64,000 nt of DNA. It comes from Rhizobium chutanense (GTDB taxonomy: Bacteria; Pseudomonadota; Alphaproteobacteria; Rhizobiales; Rhizobiaceae). The position numbers were made by a program, and so were the translations under genes. The notes under the pieces are model-generated. The model searched no databases, had not been told where the DNA came from, and saw only the letters and a program-made list of their open reading frames with translations. Location: assembly GCF_002531935.1 (NCBI RefSeq), contig NZ_NWSV01000029.1:1-64000 (forward strand). Direction: 5' to 3'. Positions 41,787-50,642 of this stretch are shown here, in pieces; positions within the stretch are counted from its first letter, which is position 1; each line of letters begins with the position of its first letter.

Positions 41787-43268
41787 ATGAGCACATCCAT
41801 CATACTATTGTGCCTTGTGGTGATCGGTGCCGCCGCCTATCTGGTCGCGCGCAGCCGGGCCGCGGCACTTGCCGGCGGCAGATCCTCGGCTTTGCATTCG
41901 CGGCCGGCCTATTACGGCGCCTATGCGGCGATCTGGGCCGTTCTTCCCGCCCTCATCGTCCTCTGCGTCTGGCTCTCGATCAGCCCTGGCATCATCCAGT
42001 CCGCCGTTCGCGGCGCCTTTCCTGCCGAGGTCAAGGCGCAAGCCGCCGTCGAGCAGGATCTCGGCTATTCGATGGTGGCGACGGTCGCCCGTGGCCTGAC
42101 GATGCTGACGGCGGATGAAACCGCGGCACTCGCCGGCGATCCGGCCGCCCTTCAGGCCAAGCTCAGCGAAAAGGGCGTGCCGCTTGCCGGCCAGCCCCAG
42201 CCTTACATGCTCGACGCCGCCAAGACGCTCAACGCCATGAGCGCGACGAGCCGGCTTGCCATGACGGCGGTCGTCTTCATTCTGGCTGTTTCAGGCGCCT
42301 TCTATGCGCTGCGCGCCATCGCCCCACGCTTCCGTGCCCGCAACCGGGTCGAGCGCGTCATGCTCTGGGGCCTGCTGCTTGCCTCTTCGATCGCCATCCT
42401 GACGACGATCGGCATCGTGCTCTCCATGCTGTCGGAAGCCGCCCGCTTCTTTGCCGCCGTTCCCGCCGCCGACTTCTTCTTCGGCACCGTCTGGGATCCG
42501 CGTTTTGCCGGCGCCGGCAGCTCGTCCTTCGGCCAGTTCGGCCTGATCCCGCTCCTGCTCGGCACGCTCTATATCGGCCTCGTCGCCATGCTGGTCGCCG
42601 TCCCCGTCGGCCTTTTTGCCGCCATCTACATGGCCGAATACGCCTCGCCGAAGCTGCGCGGCGTCGCCAAGCCGCTGCTCGAAGTGCTGGCCGGCATCCC
42701 GACGATCGTCTACGGCTTCTTCGCGCTCGTCACCGTCGGCCCGTTCCTGCGCGATTTCTCGGCTGAGATCAGCGGCCTGCTCTCCGGCAGCTACACCAAC
42801 TTCATTCAGGCACAGAGCGTTCTGACCGCCGGCATCGTCATGGGCATCATGCTGATCCCTTACGTTTCCTCGCTGTCGGACGATATCATCACCGCCGTGC
42901 CACGCGCCCTGCGTGACGGTTCGCTCGGGCTCGGCGCCACCCGCTCCGAAACCATCAAGAAGGTGGTCCTGCCGGCCGCTCTTCCCGGCATTGTCGGCGC
43001 GCTGCTGATGACGGCCTCGCGCGCCATCGGCGAAACCATGATCGTCGTGCTGGCCGCCGGTGTCGCCGCCCGCATCCAGATCAATCCCTTCGAGCCGATG
43101 ACGACGGTGACCGTCAAGATCGTCAACCAGCTGACGGGCGACCTCGAGTTCACCTCGCCGCAGACGCTGGTTGCCTTCGCGCTTGGCATCACGCTGTTCT
43201 GCATCACGCTTTGCCTCAACATCTATGCGCTCTACATCGTGCGCAAATACCGGGAGCAGTACGAATGA
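41787..43268 (+). CDS. pstC: Phosphate ABC transporter permease PstC
   Basis: 493 residues, long for PstC. An N-terminal hydrophobic region of two to three helices with a loop (about residues 1-150) precedes the standard six-helix permease (about 190-490), common in alphaproteobacteria. The ATPase-contact motif is DGSLGLGATRSETIKKVVLPAALPGIVGALL (about 380-410), and a GETM motif follows. It starts 166 bp after pstS with a weak ribosome site and overlaps pstA by ATGA at 43265. Confidence 0.96.
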   Translation: MSTSIILLCLVVIGAAAYLVARSRAAALAGGRSSALHSRPAYYGAYAAIWAVLPALIVLCVWLSISPGIIQSAVRGAFPAEVKAQAAVEQDLGYSMVATVARGLTMLTADETAALAGDPAALQAKLSEKGVPLAGQPQPYMLDAAKTLNAMSATSRLAMTAVVFILAVSGAFYALRAIAPRFRARNRVERVMLWGLLLASSIAILTTIGIVLSMLSEAARFFAAVPAADFFFGTVWDPRFAGAGSSSFGQFGLIPLLLGTLYIGLVAMLVAVPVGLFAAIYMAEYASPKLRGVAKPLLEVLAGIPTIVYGFFALVTVGPFLRDFSAEISGLLSGSYTNFIQAQSVLTAGIVMGIMLIPYVSSLSDDIITAVPRALRDGSLGLGATRSETIKKVVLPAALPGIVGALLMTASRAIGETMIVVLAAGVAARIQINPFEPMTTVTVKIVNQLTGDLEFTSPQTLVAFALGITLFCITLCLNIYALYIVRKYREQYE

Positions 43269-44587
43269 CGGATATTGTTTCTCCCACATCAGGCGTCACC
43301 GTCTCCAAGGCGCCGGCACGCCGCGATATCGGCATCAAGCGCCGCTACGCCGCCGAGCGCCGGTTCCAGGCCTATGGCATCGCCGCCATCACCTTCGGTC
43401 TCGTCTTCCTGTTCATCCTGCTATGGACGGTGATCGGCAAGGGCTACACCGCCTTCCAGCAGACGGCGATCACCCTGCCGATCGAATTCACCGAGAAGAC
43501 GATCGACCCGAACAACAAGCGTGCGACCGACCCCTCGGTGCTGGTCGCCGCCAATTACCCGGTTCTCCTGCGCGACGCGATCGTCAAGCAGCTTGGTATC
43601 AACGCTTCGAGCCGCCCTGATGTCCGCGATGCAACGGCCATGCTCTCCAAGGGTGCGCCGATCCAGCTGCGCGATATGGTCGTCGCCGATCCCTCCATCA
43701 TCGGCAAGACGGTCAATGTCACGGTGCTCGCCGATGCCAATATCGACAGCGCCAACAAGGGCCAGATCGACCTCACGGTCGATGAGAAGAACCGCAAGGT
43801 CAACGACAAGCAGGTCAGCTGGATGAACGAGCTGAAGGCGAGCGGCGCTCTGACCAAGCAGTTCAACACCGGCCTCTTCGTCAACGGCAATTCCAGCCGT
43901 CCGGAGGCCGCGGGCCTTGGCGTCGCCCTCATCGGCTCGCTCTACCTGATGCTGATCGTGCTGGTGCTCTCCCTGCCGATCGGTGTCGCCGCCTCGATCT
44001 ATCTCGAGGAGTTCGCGCCGAAGAACCGGCTGACGGATCTGATCGAGGTCAACATCAATAACCTCGCTGCCGTCCCCTCGATCGTCTACGGCCTGCTCGG
44101 CCTCTCCGTCTTCATCAATTTCGTCGGCCTGCCGCGCTCGGCTTCGCTGGTCGGCGGCCTGGTGCTGACGCTGATGACCCTGCCGACGATCATCATCGCG
44201 ACGCGCGCGGCTCTGCGCGCCGTGCCGCCGTCGATCCGCGCCGCAGCCCTTGGTCTCGGCGCCTCGAAGATGCAGATGGTCTTCCACCATGTTCTGCCGC
44301 TCGCCATGCCCGGCATCCTCACCGGCACGATCATCGGCCTGGCGCACGCGCTCGGCGAAACCGCGCCGCTGCTGCTGATCGGCATGGTCGCCTTCGTCGC
44401 CAACGCGCCGACCACACCGCTCGATCCCTCGACGGCCCTGCCCGTGCAGGTTTATATGTGGGCCAACGAGGCGGAACGCGCCTTCGTCGAGCGGACTTCG
44501 GGTGCCATCATCGTCCTGCTCCTGTTCCTGATCGTCATGAACATGGGCGCCATCCTCTTGCGTCGTCGCTTCGAGCGCCGCTGGTAA
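43265..44587 (+). CDS. pstA: Phosphate ABC transporter permease PstA
   Basis: 440 residues. A cytoplasmic N-terminus of about 45 residues, one helix, then a periplasmic insertion of about 150 residues (to about 215) before the five-helix permease core. The coupling motif is RAAALGLGASKMQMVFHHVLPLAMPGILTGTI, followed by LGETAPLLLIG. The start ATG at 43265 overlaps the pstC stop by four bases. Partner of PstC in the membrane channel. Confidence 0.96.
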   Translation: MTDIVSPTSGVTVSKAPARRDIGIKRRYAAERRFQAYGIAAITFGLVFLFILLWTVIGKGYTAFQQTAITLPIEFTEKTIDPNNKRATDPSVLVAANYPVLLRDAIVKQLGINASSRPDVRDATAMLSKGAPIQLRDMVVADPSIIGKTVNVTVLADANIDSANKGQIDLTVDEKNRKVNDKQVSWMNELKASGALTKQFNTGLFVNGNSSRPEAAGLGVALIGSLYLMLIVLVLSLPIGVAASIYLEEFAPKNRLTDLIEVNINNLAAVPSIVYGLLGLSVFINFVGLPRSASLVGGLVLTLMTLPTIIIATRAALRAVPPSIRAAALGLGASKMQMVFHHVLPLAMPGILTGTIIGLAHALGETAPLLLIGMVAFVANAPTTPLDPSTALPVQVYMWANEAERAFVERTSGAIIVLLLFLIVMNMGAILLRRRFERRW

Positions 44588-44602
44588 ACGGAGTTAAACA
44601 TC

Positions 44603-45418
44603 ATGAACATGTTGACCGAAGCTGCAGTTGAAAAGGCGCTGGATCAGAAGATGAGCAACGTCCCGTATAAAATGATCGGACAGGATGTCTCGGTTTACTA
44701 CGGCGAGAAGCGGGCGCTTTTCGATGTGAACCTGAACATTCGCGAAAACACCGTCACCGCGCTGATCGGCCCGTCGGGCTGCGGCAAGTCGACCTTCCTG
44801 CGCAGCCTCAACCGCATGAACGACACGATCGACGGCTGCCGCGTCACCGGCAAGATCACGCTCGACACCGACGATATCTATGATCCCGATATCGACGTCG
44901 TCGAACTTCGCGCCCGCGTCGGCATGGTCTTCCAGAAGCCGAACCCCTTCCCGAAGTCGATCTATGAAAACGTCTCCTACGGCCCGCGCATCCATGGCCT
45001 GGCCAAGTCGAAGGCCGATCTCGACCAGATCGTCGAGACCAGCCTGCAGCGCGCCGGCCTCTGGAACGAGGTCAAGGACCGCGTGCATGAATCCGGCACG
45101 GGTCTCTCGGGCGGTCAGCAGCAGCGCCTCTGCATAGCGCGCGCCGTCGCCGTCAGCCCTGAGGTCATCCTGATGGACGAGCCCTGCTCGGCGCTCGACC
45201 CGATCGCCACCGCCAAGGTCGAGGAGCTGATCCACGAGTTGCGCGAGAACTACACGATCGTCATCGTCACCCATTCCATGCAGCAGGCCGCGCGTGTCTC
45301 GCAGCGCACAGCCATGTTCCACCTCGGCAACCTGGTCGAGGAGAACGACACCGACAAGATGTTCACCAATCCCGACGATCCGCGCACCCAGGACTACATC
45401 ATGGGTCGCTTCGGCTGA
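44603..45418 (+). CDS. pstB: Phosphate ABC transporter ATP-binding protein
   Basis: 271 residues. Walker A GPSGCGKST (about residues 52-60), Q loop in VFQKPNPFP, signature LSGGQQQRLCIARA, Walker B VILMDEPCSALDP and switch H in VTHSMQQA are all seen, with the PstB-specific FLRSLNRMND. It starts 15 bp after pstA, and the full transporter order pstSCAB is kept. Confidence 0.97.
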   Translation: MNMLTEAAVEKALDQKMSNVPYKMIGQDVSVYYGEKRALFDVNLNIRENTVTALIGPSGCGKSTFLRSLNRMNDTIDGCRVTGKITLDTDDIYDPDIDVVELRARVGMVFQKPNPFPKSIYENVSYGPRIHGLAKSKADLDQIVETSLQRAGLWNEVKDRVHESGTGLSGGQQQRLCIARAVAVSPEVILMDEPCSALDPIATAKVEELIHELRENYTIVIVTHSMQQAARVSQRTAMFHLGNLVEENDTDKMFTNPDDPRTQDYIMGRFG

Positions 45419-45462
45419 TTTTGGCGACAGCAAGCCTTCCCGTTATTCGAGGATAAAGCCCC

Positions 45463-46176
45463 ATGGCATCGACACATATTTATTCTGCCTATGATGATGA
45501 TCTGAAGTTCCTCTCCAGGCGGATTTCCGAAATGGGCGGCCTGGCCGAGCAGATGGTCGCCGAATCCGTCCGGGCGCTGGTCAACGGCGACACCGCGCTG
45601 GCCCAGAAGGTCATCTCCGACGACGTGATCCTCGATCACGCCGAACGTGAAATCGGCGACAAGGCGATCGTCACCATCGCCCGCCGTCAGCCGATGGCAG
45701 CGGACCTGCGCGAAATCATGGGCTCGATCCGCATCGCCGGCGATCTCGAACGCGTCGGCGACCTCGGCAAGAACACCGCCAAGCGCGTCATCGCCGTCCA
45801 GAGCACCGGCGTTCCCCGCAAGCTCGCCCGCGGCCTGGAGCATCTCTCCGAACTGGCGCTCGTCCAGCTCAAGGAAGTGCTCGACGTCTACACCAATCGC
45901 TCGGCCGACAAGGCGAATGCGATCCGTGAGCGCGACAACGAGATCGACGCGATGTACACCTCGCTGTTCCGCGAACTCCTGACCTACATGATGGAAGATC
46001 CGCGCAACATCACCAGCTGCACGCATCTTCTCTTCTGCGCCAAGAACATCGAGCGCATCGGCGACCACGCCACCAACATCGCCGAGACGATCTTCTACAT
46101 GGCGACAGGCGCGCAGCCGGAAGGCGATCGTCCGAAGGACGACAGCGCCAACACCGTCGGCGCGGCCACTGAATAA
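45463..46176 (+). CDS. phoU: Phosphate transport regulator PhoU
   Basis: 237 residues with two three-helix PhoU repeats. Metal-site motifs DxxxD/E are present in both halves (EREIGDKAIVTI and RDNEIDAMY; RVGDLGKNTAKR and RIGDHATNIAE). PhoU couples Pst transport to PhoR, keeping PhoB silent when phosphate is plentiful. It lies 44 bp after pstB. The C-terminal 20 residues are a disordered acidic tail. Confidence 0.96.
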   Translation: MASTHIYSAYDDDLKFLSRRISEMGGLAEQMVAESVRALVNGDTALAQKVISDDVILDHAEREIGDKAIVTIARRQPMAADLREIMGSIRIAGDLERVGDLGKNTAKRVIAVQSTGVPRKLARGLEHLSELALVQLKEVLDVYTNRSADKANAIRERDNEIDAMYTSLFRELLTYMMEDPRNITSCTHLLFCAKNIERIGDHATNIAETIFYMATGAQPEGDRPKDDSANTVGAATE

Positions 46177-46209
46177 TCGCCCGGGCCAGGCCCGCACCCG
46201 TCAATTGCG

Positions 46210-46231
46210 TGCGCGCCCGGCCGGGCGCGCA
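46210..46231. other. 22-bp GC palindrome between phoU and phoB
   Basis: Perfect palindrome with halves TGCGCGCCCGG and CCGGGCGCGCA. It can form a hairpin with a short loop in the phoU-phoB message. No U-run follows. It may attenuate read-through to phoB. Confidence 0.4.
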
Positions 46232-46322
46232 AAGAGGTCGCAGCCAATTTTCTGAATTTGCGCAGGATGCATTGCTTAAATCACCCCCGGTTTAAGGATC
46301 ATGCGCGAGGAGACCGACACGC

Positions 46323-47006
46323 ATGATCCCGAGAGTTGCAGTTGTTGAAGACGAAGAGGCCCTCAGCGTGCTTCTTCGCTACAATCTCGAAGCGGAAGGC
46401 TTCGAGGTCGATACCATCCTTCGTGGCGACGAAGCCGAAATGCGGCTTCAGGAGCGCACGCCCGATCTTCTCATCCTCGATTGGATGCTGCCCGGCGTCT
46501 CCGGCATCGAGCTCTGCCGCCGCCTGCGCATGCGGCCGGAAACCGAGCGCCTGCCGATCATCATGCTGACGGCGCGCGGCGAAGAGAGCGAGCGTGTCCG
46601 CGGCCTTTCGACGGGCGCCGACGATTATGTCGTCAAGCCCTTCTCGACCCCCGAGCTCGTTGCCCGCGTCAAGGCGATGTTGCGCCGCGCCCGCCCGGAG
46701 GTGTTGTCGACCGTGCTGAAATGCGGCGATATCGAGCTCGACCGCGAAACCCATCGCGTCCACCGCAAGAGCCGCGAAGTCCGCCTCGGCCCGACCGAAT
46801 TCCGCCTGCTGGAATTCCTGATGTCGTCGCCCGGCCGGGTCTTCTCCCGCTCGCAGCTCTTGGACGGCGTCTGGGGCCACGACATCTATGTCGACGAACG
46901 CACCGTCGACGTCCATGTCGGCCGCCTGCGCAAGGCGCTGAATTTCTCCAACATGCAGGACGTCATCCGCACCGTCCGCGGCGCCGGTTATTCGATGGAA
47001 GCCTGA
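46323..47006 (+). CDS. phoB: Phosphate regulon response regulator PhoB
   Basis: 227 residues. Receiver domain (about 1-120) with acidic pocket VEDEE (about residues 8-12), phosphorylated Asp in LILDWMLPG (about residue 53), Thr in LTARGE and Lys in DDYVVKPFS. The winged-helix DNA-binding domain (about 130-226) shows RVHRKSREVRLGPTEFRLLEFLM and ERTVDVHVGRLRKAL. Phospho-PhoB binds the Pho box at 40449. Separated from phoU by 146 bp that includes a GC palindrome and CTTAAA/TTTAAG arms (46275-46296), so it could have its own promoter. Confidence 0.97.
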   Translation: MIPRVAVVEDEEALSVLLRYNLEAEGFEVDTILRGDEAEMRLQERTPDLLILDWMLPGVSGIELCRRLRMRPETERLPIIMLTARGEESERVRGLSTGADDYVVKPFSTPELVARVKAMLRRARPEVLSTVLKCGDIELDRETHRVHRKSREVRLGPTEFRLLEFLMSSPGRVFSRSQLLDGVWGHDIYVDERTVDVHVGRLRKALNFSNMQDVIRTVRGAGYSMEA

Positions 47007-47131
47007 GGGCCGCTAGTGACCGTATGCAGCGGTTTTGCGCCCGCTTCAGGCCGGTTCATTGCGTTGCTGCTTGCGGAGTCAAACGTCTATTTGGCGCGCG
47101 TTGCGGTACTTGCTGCGTGGTTCCCCCAATA

Positions 47132-47377
47132 CTCCGTCATCCTCGGGCTCGACCCGAGGATCCAGACGGCATCCGCAAACGTCAGAGGCGTGGATCCTCG
47201 GCTCAAGGCCGAGGATGACGGAGAGTGGGGTGGCTTTCTCGCCAAATTCGCTCCCGGGCCAGCGGATGGCGCATCCCTGCCGTGTCTCTGGTCTCCCTGC
47301 GCCGTAATCGTGCCTTCCTCGTGACAGAGGAGGCGCCACCTCGCCCTCCGTCATGCTGAGGCTGACCCGAGAGCCTC
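47132..47377. repeat. CTCGGG/CCCGAG repeat cluster (family C)
   Basis: Three related modules: 47132-47164, an inverted one at 47190-47232, and a diverged one at 47345-47377. Each has CCGTCAT next to a hairpin such as CCTCGGG-CTCGA-CCCGAGG. They fill most of the phoB-gcrA gap. The remaining sequence of the gap has no gene. Confidence 0.7.
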
Positions 47378-47389
47378 TACTCCAATCAT

Positions 47390-47415
47390 AAAAAAACGGG
47401 CCGTTCGGCCCGTTT
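47390..47415 (-). terminator. Rho-independent terminator of gcrA
   Basis: Perfect 9-bp arms AAACGGGCC (47394-47402) and GGCCCGTTT (47407-47415) with a GTTC loop. On the minus strand, which carries gcrA, the stem is followed by TTTTTTTATG. It lies 25 bp past the gcrA stop. Confidence 0.85.
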
Positions 47416-47439
47416 CTCATGTCCAGCGATGCTACCCGC

Positions 47440-47976
47440 TCAGCCAACCCGCGCTGCTGCCCGGCGGCGTTCGTTGACCGGCTGGTAGGCGAGTTTCTGG
47501 TGATAGCTGCAATAGGGTGAATTGTCGGGGGATTCGCAGCCGCAGAAGTGGAAGTCATCCTTCAGCGGATCGCCGACCGGCCACTTGCAGGTGCGTTCGG
47601 TCAGTTCCGTCAGGCCGAGGCGGCGCGAGATCGGCACGACCACGTTGCCCTTCGGCACATATTCCATTTCCTCGACCGTTTCGATCTCGATCTCTTCCTT
47701 CAGCATCGTCGCGCCCTGCTGGCGGGTAACGGTGCGGGTGGTGGTGATGCGAGAGGCATAGTTCGGTGCGCGCGGCGCCGATGTGGTGCGCTTCGGCGTT
47801 CGCGCCGCGGTGTTCGTGCCGCCGGCCTTGGCGCGGCCCGGCAGGCTCAGCCTGTGTACCTTGCCGATAACAGCGTTTCTGCTGACGCCGCCAAGTTGTG
47901 CCGCGATCTGGCTGGCGCTCAGTCCTTCGGCCCAAAGCTTCTTGAGTTTCTCGACCCGCTCGTCTGTCCAGTTCAT
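47440..47976 (-). CDS. gcrA: Cell cycle regulator GcrA
   Basis: 178 residues. GcrA binds sigma70 RNA polymerase and promoters carrying GANTC sites methylated by CcrM, activating cell-cycle genes in alphaproteobacteria. The N-terminal HTH (about residues 1-45: MNWTDERVEKLKKLWAEGLS, then ASQIAAQLG and SRNAVIGKVHRL) is the family hallmark. The C-terminus has TCKWPVGDP and a Cys/His cluster (FCGCES, YCSYH). ATG at 47976. A cluster of GANTC motifs lies about 150 bp upstream, suggesting that the gene reads its own methylation state. Confidence 0.96.
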   Translation of the reverse strand: MNWTDERVEKLKKLWAEGLSASQIAAQLGGVSRNAVIGKVHRLSLPGRAKAGGTNTAARTPKRTTSAPRAPNYASRITTTRTVTRQQGATMLKEEIEIETVEEMEYVPKGNVVVPISRRLGLTELTERTCKWPVGDPLKDDFHFCGCESPDNSPYCSYHQKLAYQPVNERRRAAARVG

Positions 47977-48122
47977 GCCCTGTCTCCACCTTTCGCGTTG
48001 GTGATGGCAGAATCCCTCACCGTTGTCCCGGAAGGCTCCGAAACAAGAAACGCCCGATCAATTTTGGTGACTAGTTCCGCCGCATGCAGTCTAGTAATTG
48101 AACTTTAACCTAGTGTGAGCCT

Positions 48123-48159
48123 GACTCCCTGACAAGAGTCGCGGGAATCCGGATGAATC
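48123..48159. promoter_or_regulatory. Cluster of four GANTC sites
   Basis: GACTC at 48123, GAGTC at 48136, GAATC at 48145 and GAATC at 48155, all within 37 bp, with single sites also at 48010 (GAATC) and 48362 (GAGTC). In this GC-rich DNA one GANTC is expected about every 250-300 bp. The cluster lies in the 425-bp gcrA-argD divergent region, which holds no other gene. Confidence 0.75.
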
Positions 48160-48401
48160 GAATTCCGAGTTTTCCCCAACTTGCTGCCCCGGCGTGTCAT
48201 TTCTGCAATAATGCCTGTTGAAGACTGAAAATGCCGCTGTACACCCTTGCTGCATGCGCTAAGGGCGCAGTTTTGTTGACATTGCAGCGCGAAAAGGAAA
48301 TAGTGCCAGTCGCCGCCGCAAGGCGGCATTTTTGATTTTTCGGGCCTGGTTTTCTTAGCCGGAGTCAGTCGCCCCATAACTTTAGATCGGGAGATCGCGC
48401 C

Positions 48402-49601
48402 ATGGCTGAAGCCGCGCCGCTTTATGACACCTATTCTCGTGCCCCGCTGCGGTTCGAGCGAGGCGAGGGCGTGTGGCTGATCACCGAAAGCGGCGAGCGA
48501 TATCTCGATTTCGGCGCCGGCGTCGCCGTCACCTCGGTCGGCCATAGCAATCCGCATGTGGTGGGCGCACTGAAGGAGCAGGCCGACAAGGTCTGGCACC
48601 TCTCCAATATCTATGAGATCCCTGGCCAGGAGCGTCTGGCCAAACGGCTGACGGACGCCACCTTCGCCGACAAGGTGTTCTTCACCAATTCGGGCGCCGA
48701 GGCGCTCGAATGCGCGATCAAGACGGCGCGCCGCTACCAGTTTTCCAAGGGCCATCCCGAGCGCTTCCATATCATCACCTTCGAAGGCGCCTTCCACGGG
48801 CGCACGCTCGCGACGATCGCCGCCGGCGGCCAGGAGAAATATCTCGAAGGCTTCGGCCCCAAGGCGCCGGGTTTCGATCAGGTGGCGTTCGGCGATATCG
48901 AAGCGGTGCGTGCCGCGATCACCGATGCCACGGCCGGAATTCTGATCGAGCCGGTGCAGGGCGAGGGCGGCGTGCGCCCCGCCACCCCCGAATTCATGAA
49001 GGCGCTGCGCCAGATCTGCGACGAACACGGCCTGCTGCTGATCCTCGACGAGGTCCAGACCGGGGTCGGGCGCACCGGCAAGCTCTTCGCCCATGAATGG
49101 TCGGGCGTCACCCCCGACATCATGGCGGTCGCCAAGGGCATCGGCGGCGGGTTCCCGCTCGGCGCCTGCCTTGCCACGGCAGAGGCTGCCTCCGGCATGA
49201 AGGCCGGCACGCATGGCTCGACCTATGGCGGCAATCCGCTCGCCATGGCCGTCGGCAGCGCCGTGCTCGACATCATCCTCGCCGACGGCTTCCTCCAGCA
49301 GGTGCGCGACGTCGCCCTTGTTTTCCGCCAAGGCCTCGCCTCGCTCAAGGATCGTTATCCCGATGTGATCGAGGATATCAGGGGCGAGGGGCTGTTGCTC
49401 GGCGTCAAGGCCGCCATTCCCTCGGCCGAACTGCTGCAGGCGATCCGCGCCGCCCATCTGCTCGGCGTACCCGCCGGCGACAACGTCATCCGCCTTCTTC
49501 CGCCCCTCGTCGTCACCGCCGAGGAAGCCCGCGAGGGCCTTGCCCGCCTCGAGCGCGCTGCCGAGAGCATCCGCGCCGCCAAGGTCAAGAAGACGGCTTG
49601 A
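48402..49601 (+). CDS. argD: Acetylornithine aminotransferase
   Basis: 399 residues, class III PLP enzyme. It aminates N-acetylglutamate semialdehyde to acetylornithine in arginine synthesis. FTNSGAEALECAIKTAR (about residues 97-113), FEGAFHGRT (about 127-135), LILDEVQTGVGRTG (about 211-224) and the PLP-lysine loop MAVAKGIGGGFPLGA (about 240-254) are intact. GGGAG precedes the ATG. First gene of argD-argF-hslO. Confidence 0.95.
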   Translation: MAEAAPLYDTYSRAPLRFERGEGVWLITESGERYLDFGAGVAVTSVGHSNPHVVGALKEQADKVWHLSNIYEIPGQERLAKRLTDATFADKVFFTNSGAEALECAIKTARRYQFSKGHPERFHIITFEGAFHGRTLATIAAGGQEKYLEGFGPKAPGFDQVAFGDIEAVRAAITDATAGILIEPVQGEGGVRPATPEFMKALRQICDEHGLLLILDEVQTGVGRTGKLFAHEWSGVTPDIMAVAKGIGGGFPLGACLATAEAASGMKAGTHGSTYGGNPLAMAVGSAVLDIILADGFLQQVRDVALVFRQGLASLKDRYPDVIEDIRGEGLLLGVKAAIPSAELLQAIRAAHLLGVPAGDNVIRLLPPLVVTAEEAREGLARLERAAESIRAAKVKKTA

Positions 49602-49637
49602 AAGGATTGCGCCTTCGGGCGCACGACAGGTAAGAAC

Positions 49638-50552
49638 ATGGCACCTAAACATTTCCTCGATCTTTCGGCGGTCTCCTCGGCCGATCTCAGAACCATCATG
49701 AACGATGCGCTCGCCCGCAAGCAGGCCTTCAAATCAGGCACGGGCGACAAGCCGCTCGCCGGCAAGATGCTGGCGATGATCTTCGAAAAGCCGTCGACGC
49801 GCACCCGCGTCTCCTTCGATGTCGGCATGCGCCAGCTCGGCGGCGAAACGCTGTTCCTGTCCGGCACCGAGATGCAGCTCGGCCGGGCCGAGACGATCGG
49901 CGACACCGCCAAGGTGCTGTCGCGTTATGTCGATGCGATCATGATCCGCACCACCGAGCATTCGCGCCTGCTGGAGCTCGCCGAGCACGCGACCGTGCCG
50001 GTGATCAATGCGCTGACGGATGATACCCATCCCTGCCAGATCATGGCCGATATCATGACCTTCGAAGAGCATCGCGGCCCGATCAAGGGCAAGACCATCG
50101 CCTGGACCGGCGACGGCAACAATGTGCTGCATTCGCTGGTCGAAGGGGCCGCGCGCTTCGGCTATCGCATGAACATGGCCGTGCCCCTTGGTTCGGAGCC
50201 AAAGGATCACTATCTGAACTGGGCCCGCAATGAGGGCGCCGAAATCATGCTCTGCCATGATGCCGACCGTGCGGTCGAAGGCGTCGATTGCGTGGTGACC
50301 GATACCTGGGTCTCCATGAATCAGGAACATCGGGCCCGGGGTCACAATGTCTTCCAGCCTTACCAGGTCAACGCGGCCTTGATGGCGAAAGCAGGCAATG
50401 ATGCATTGTTCATGCATTGCCTGCCGGCTCATCGCGGTGAGGAAGTGACGGATGAGGTGATCGACGGTCCGCAATCCGTGGTCTTCGATGAAGCGGAAAA
50501 CCGTCTTCATGCGCAGAAGTCGATTCTTGCTTGGTGCCTGGGCGCGATCTGA
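49638..50552 (+). CDS. argF: Ornithine carbamoyltransferase
   Basis: 304 residues. It makes citrulline from ornithine and carbamoyl phosphate. The carbamoyl-phosphate loop EKPSTRTRVSF (about residues 51-61), HPCQ (about 134-137), DTWVSMNQE and the HCLPAHRGEEV motif (about 264-274) are present. It starts 37 bp after argD, so is cotranscribed, and is followed 90 bp later by hslO. Confidence 0.97.
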   Translation: MAPKHFLDLSAVSSADLRTIMNDALARKQAFKSGTGDKPLAGKMLAMIFEKPSTRTRVSFDVGMRQLGGETLFLSGTEMQLGRAETIGDTAKVLSRYVDAIMIRTTEHSRLLELAEHATVPVINALTDDTHPCQIMADIMTFEEHRGPIKGKTIAWTGDGNNVLHSLVEGAARFGYRMNMAVPLGSEPKDHYLNWARNEGAEIMLCHDADRAVEGVDCVVTDTWVSMNQEHRARGHNVFQPYQVNAALMAKAGNDALFMHCLPAHRGEEVTDEVIDGPQSVVFDEAENRLHAQKSILAWCLGAI

Positions 50553-50642
50553 ACCATAATCGGATGCCGCGAGTCATCGACCCGCGGCCGCGCGAGCGAA
50601 GGGCACGCTGCCCCGTCGCTCGCGAAAACCAGGAGTAAAGCC

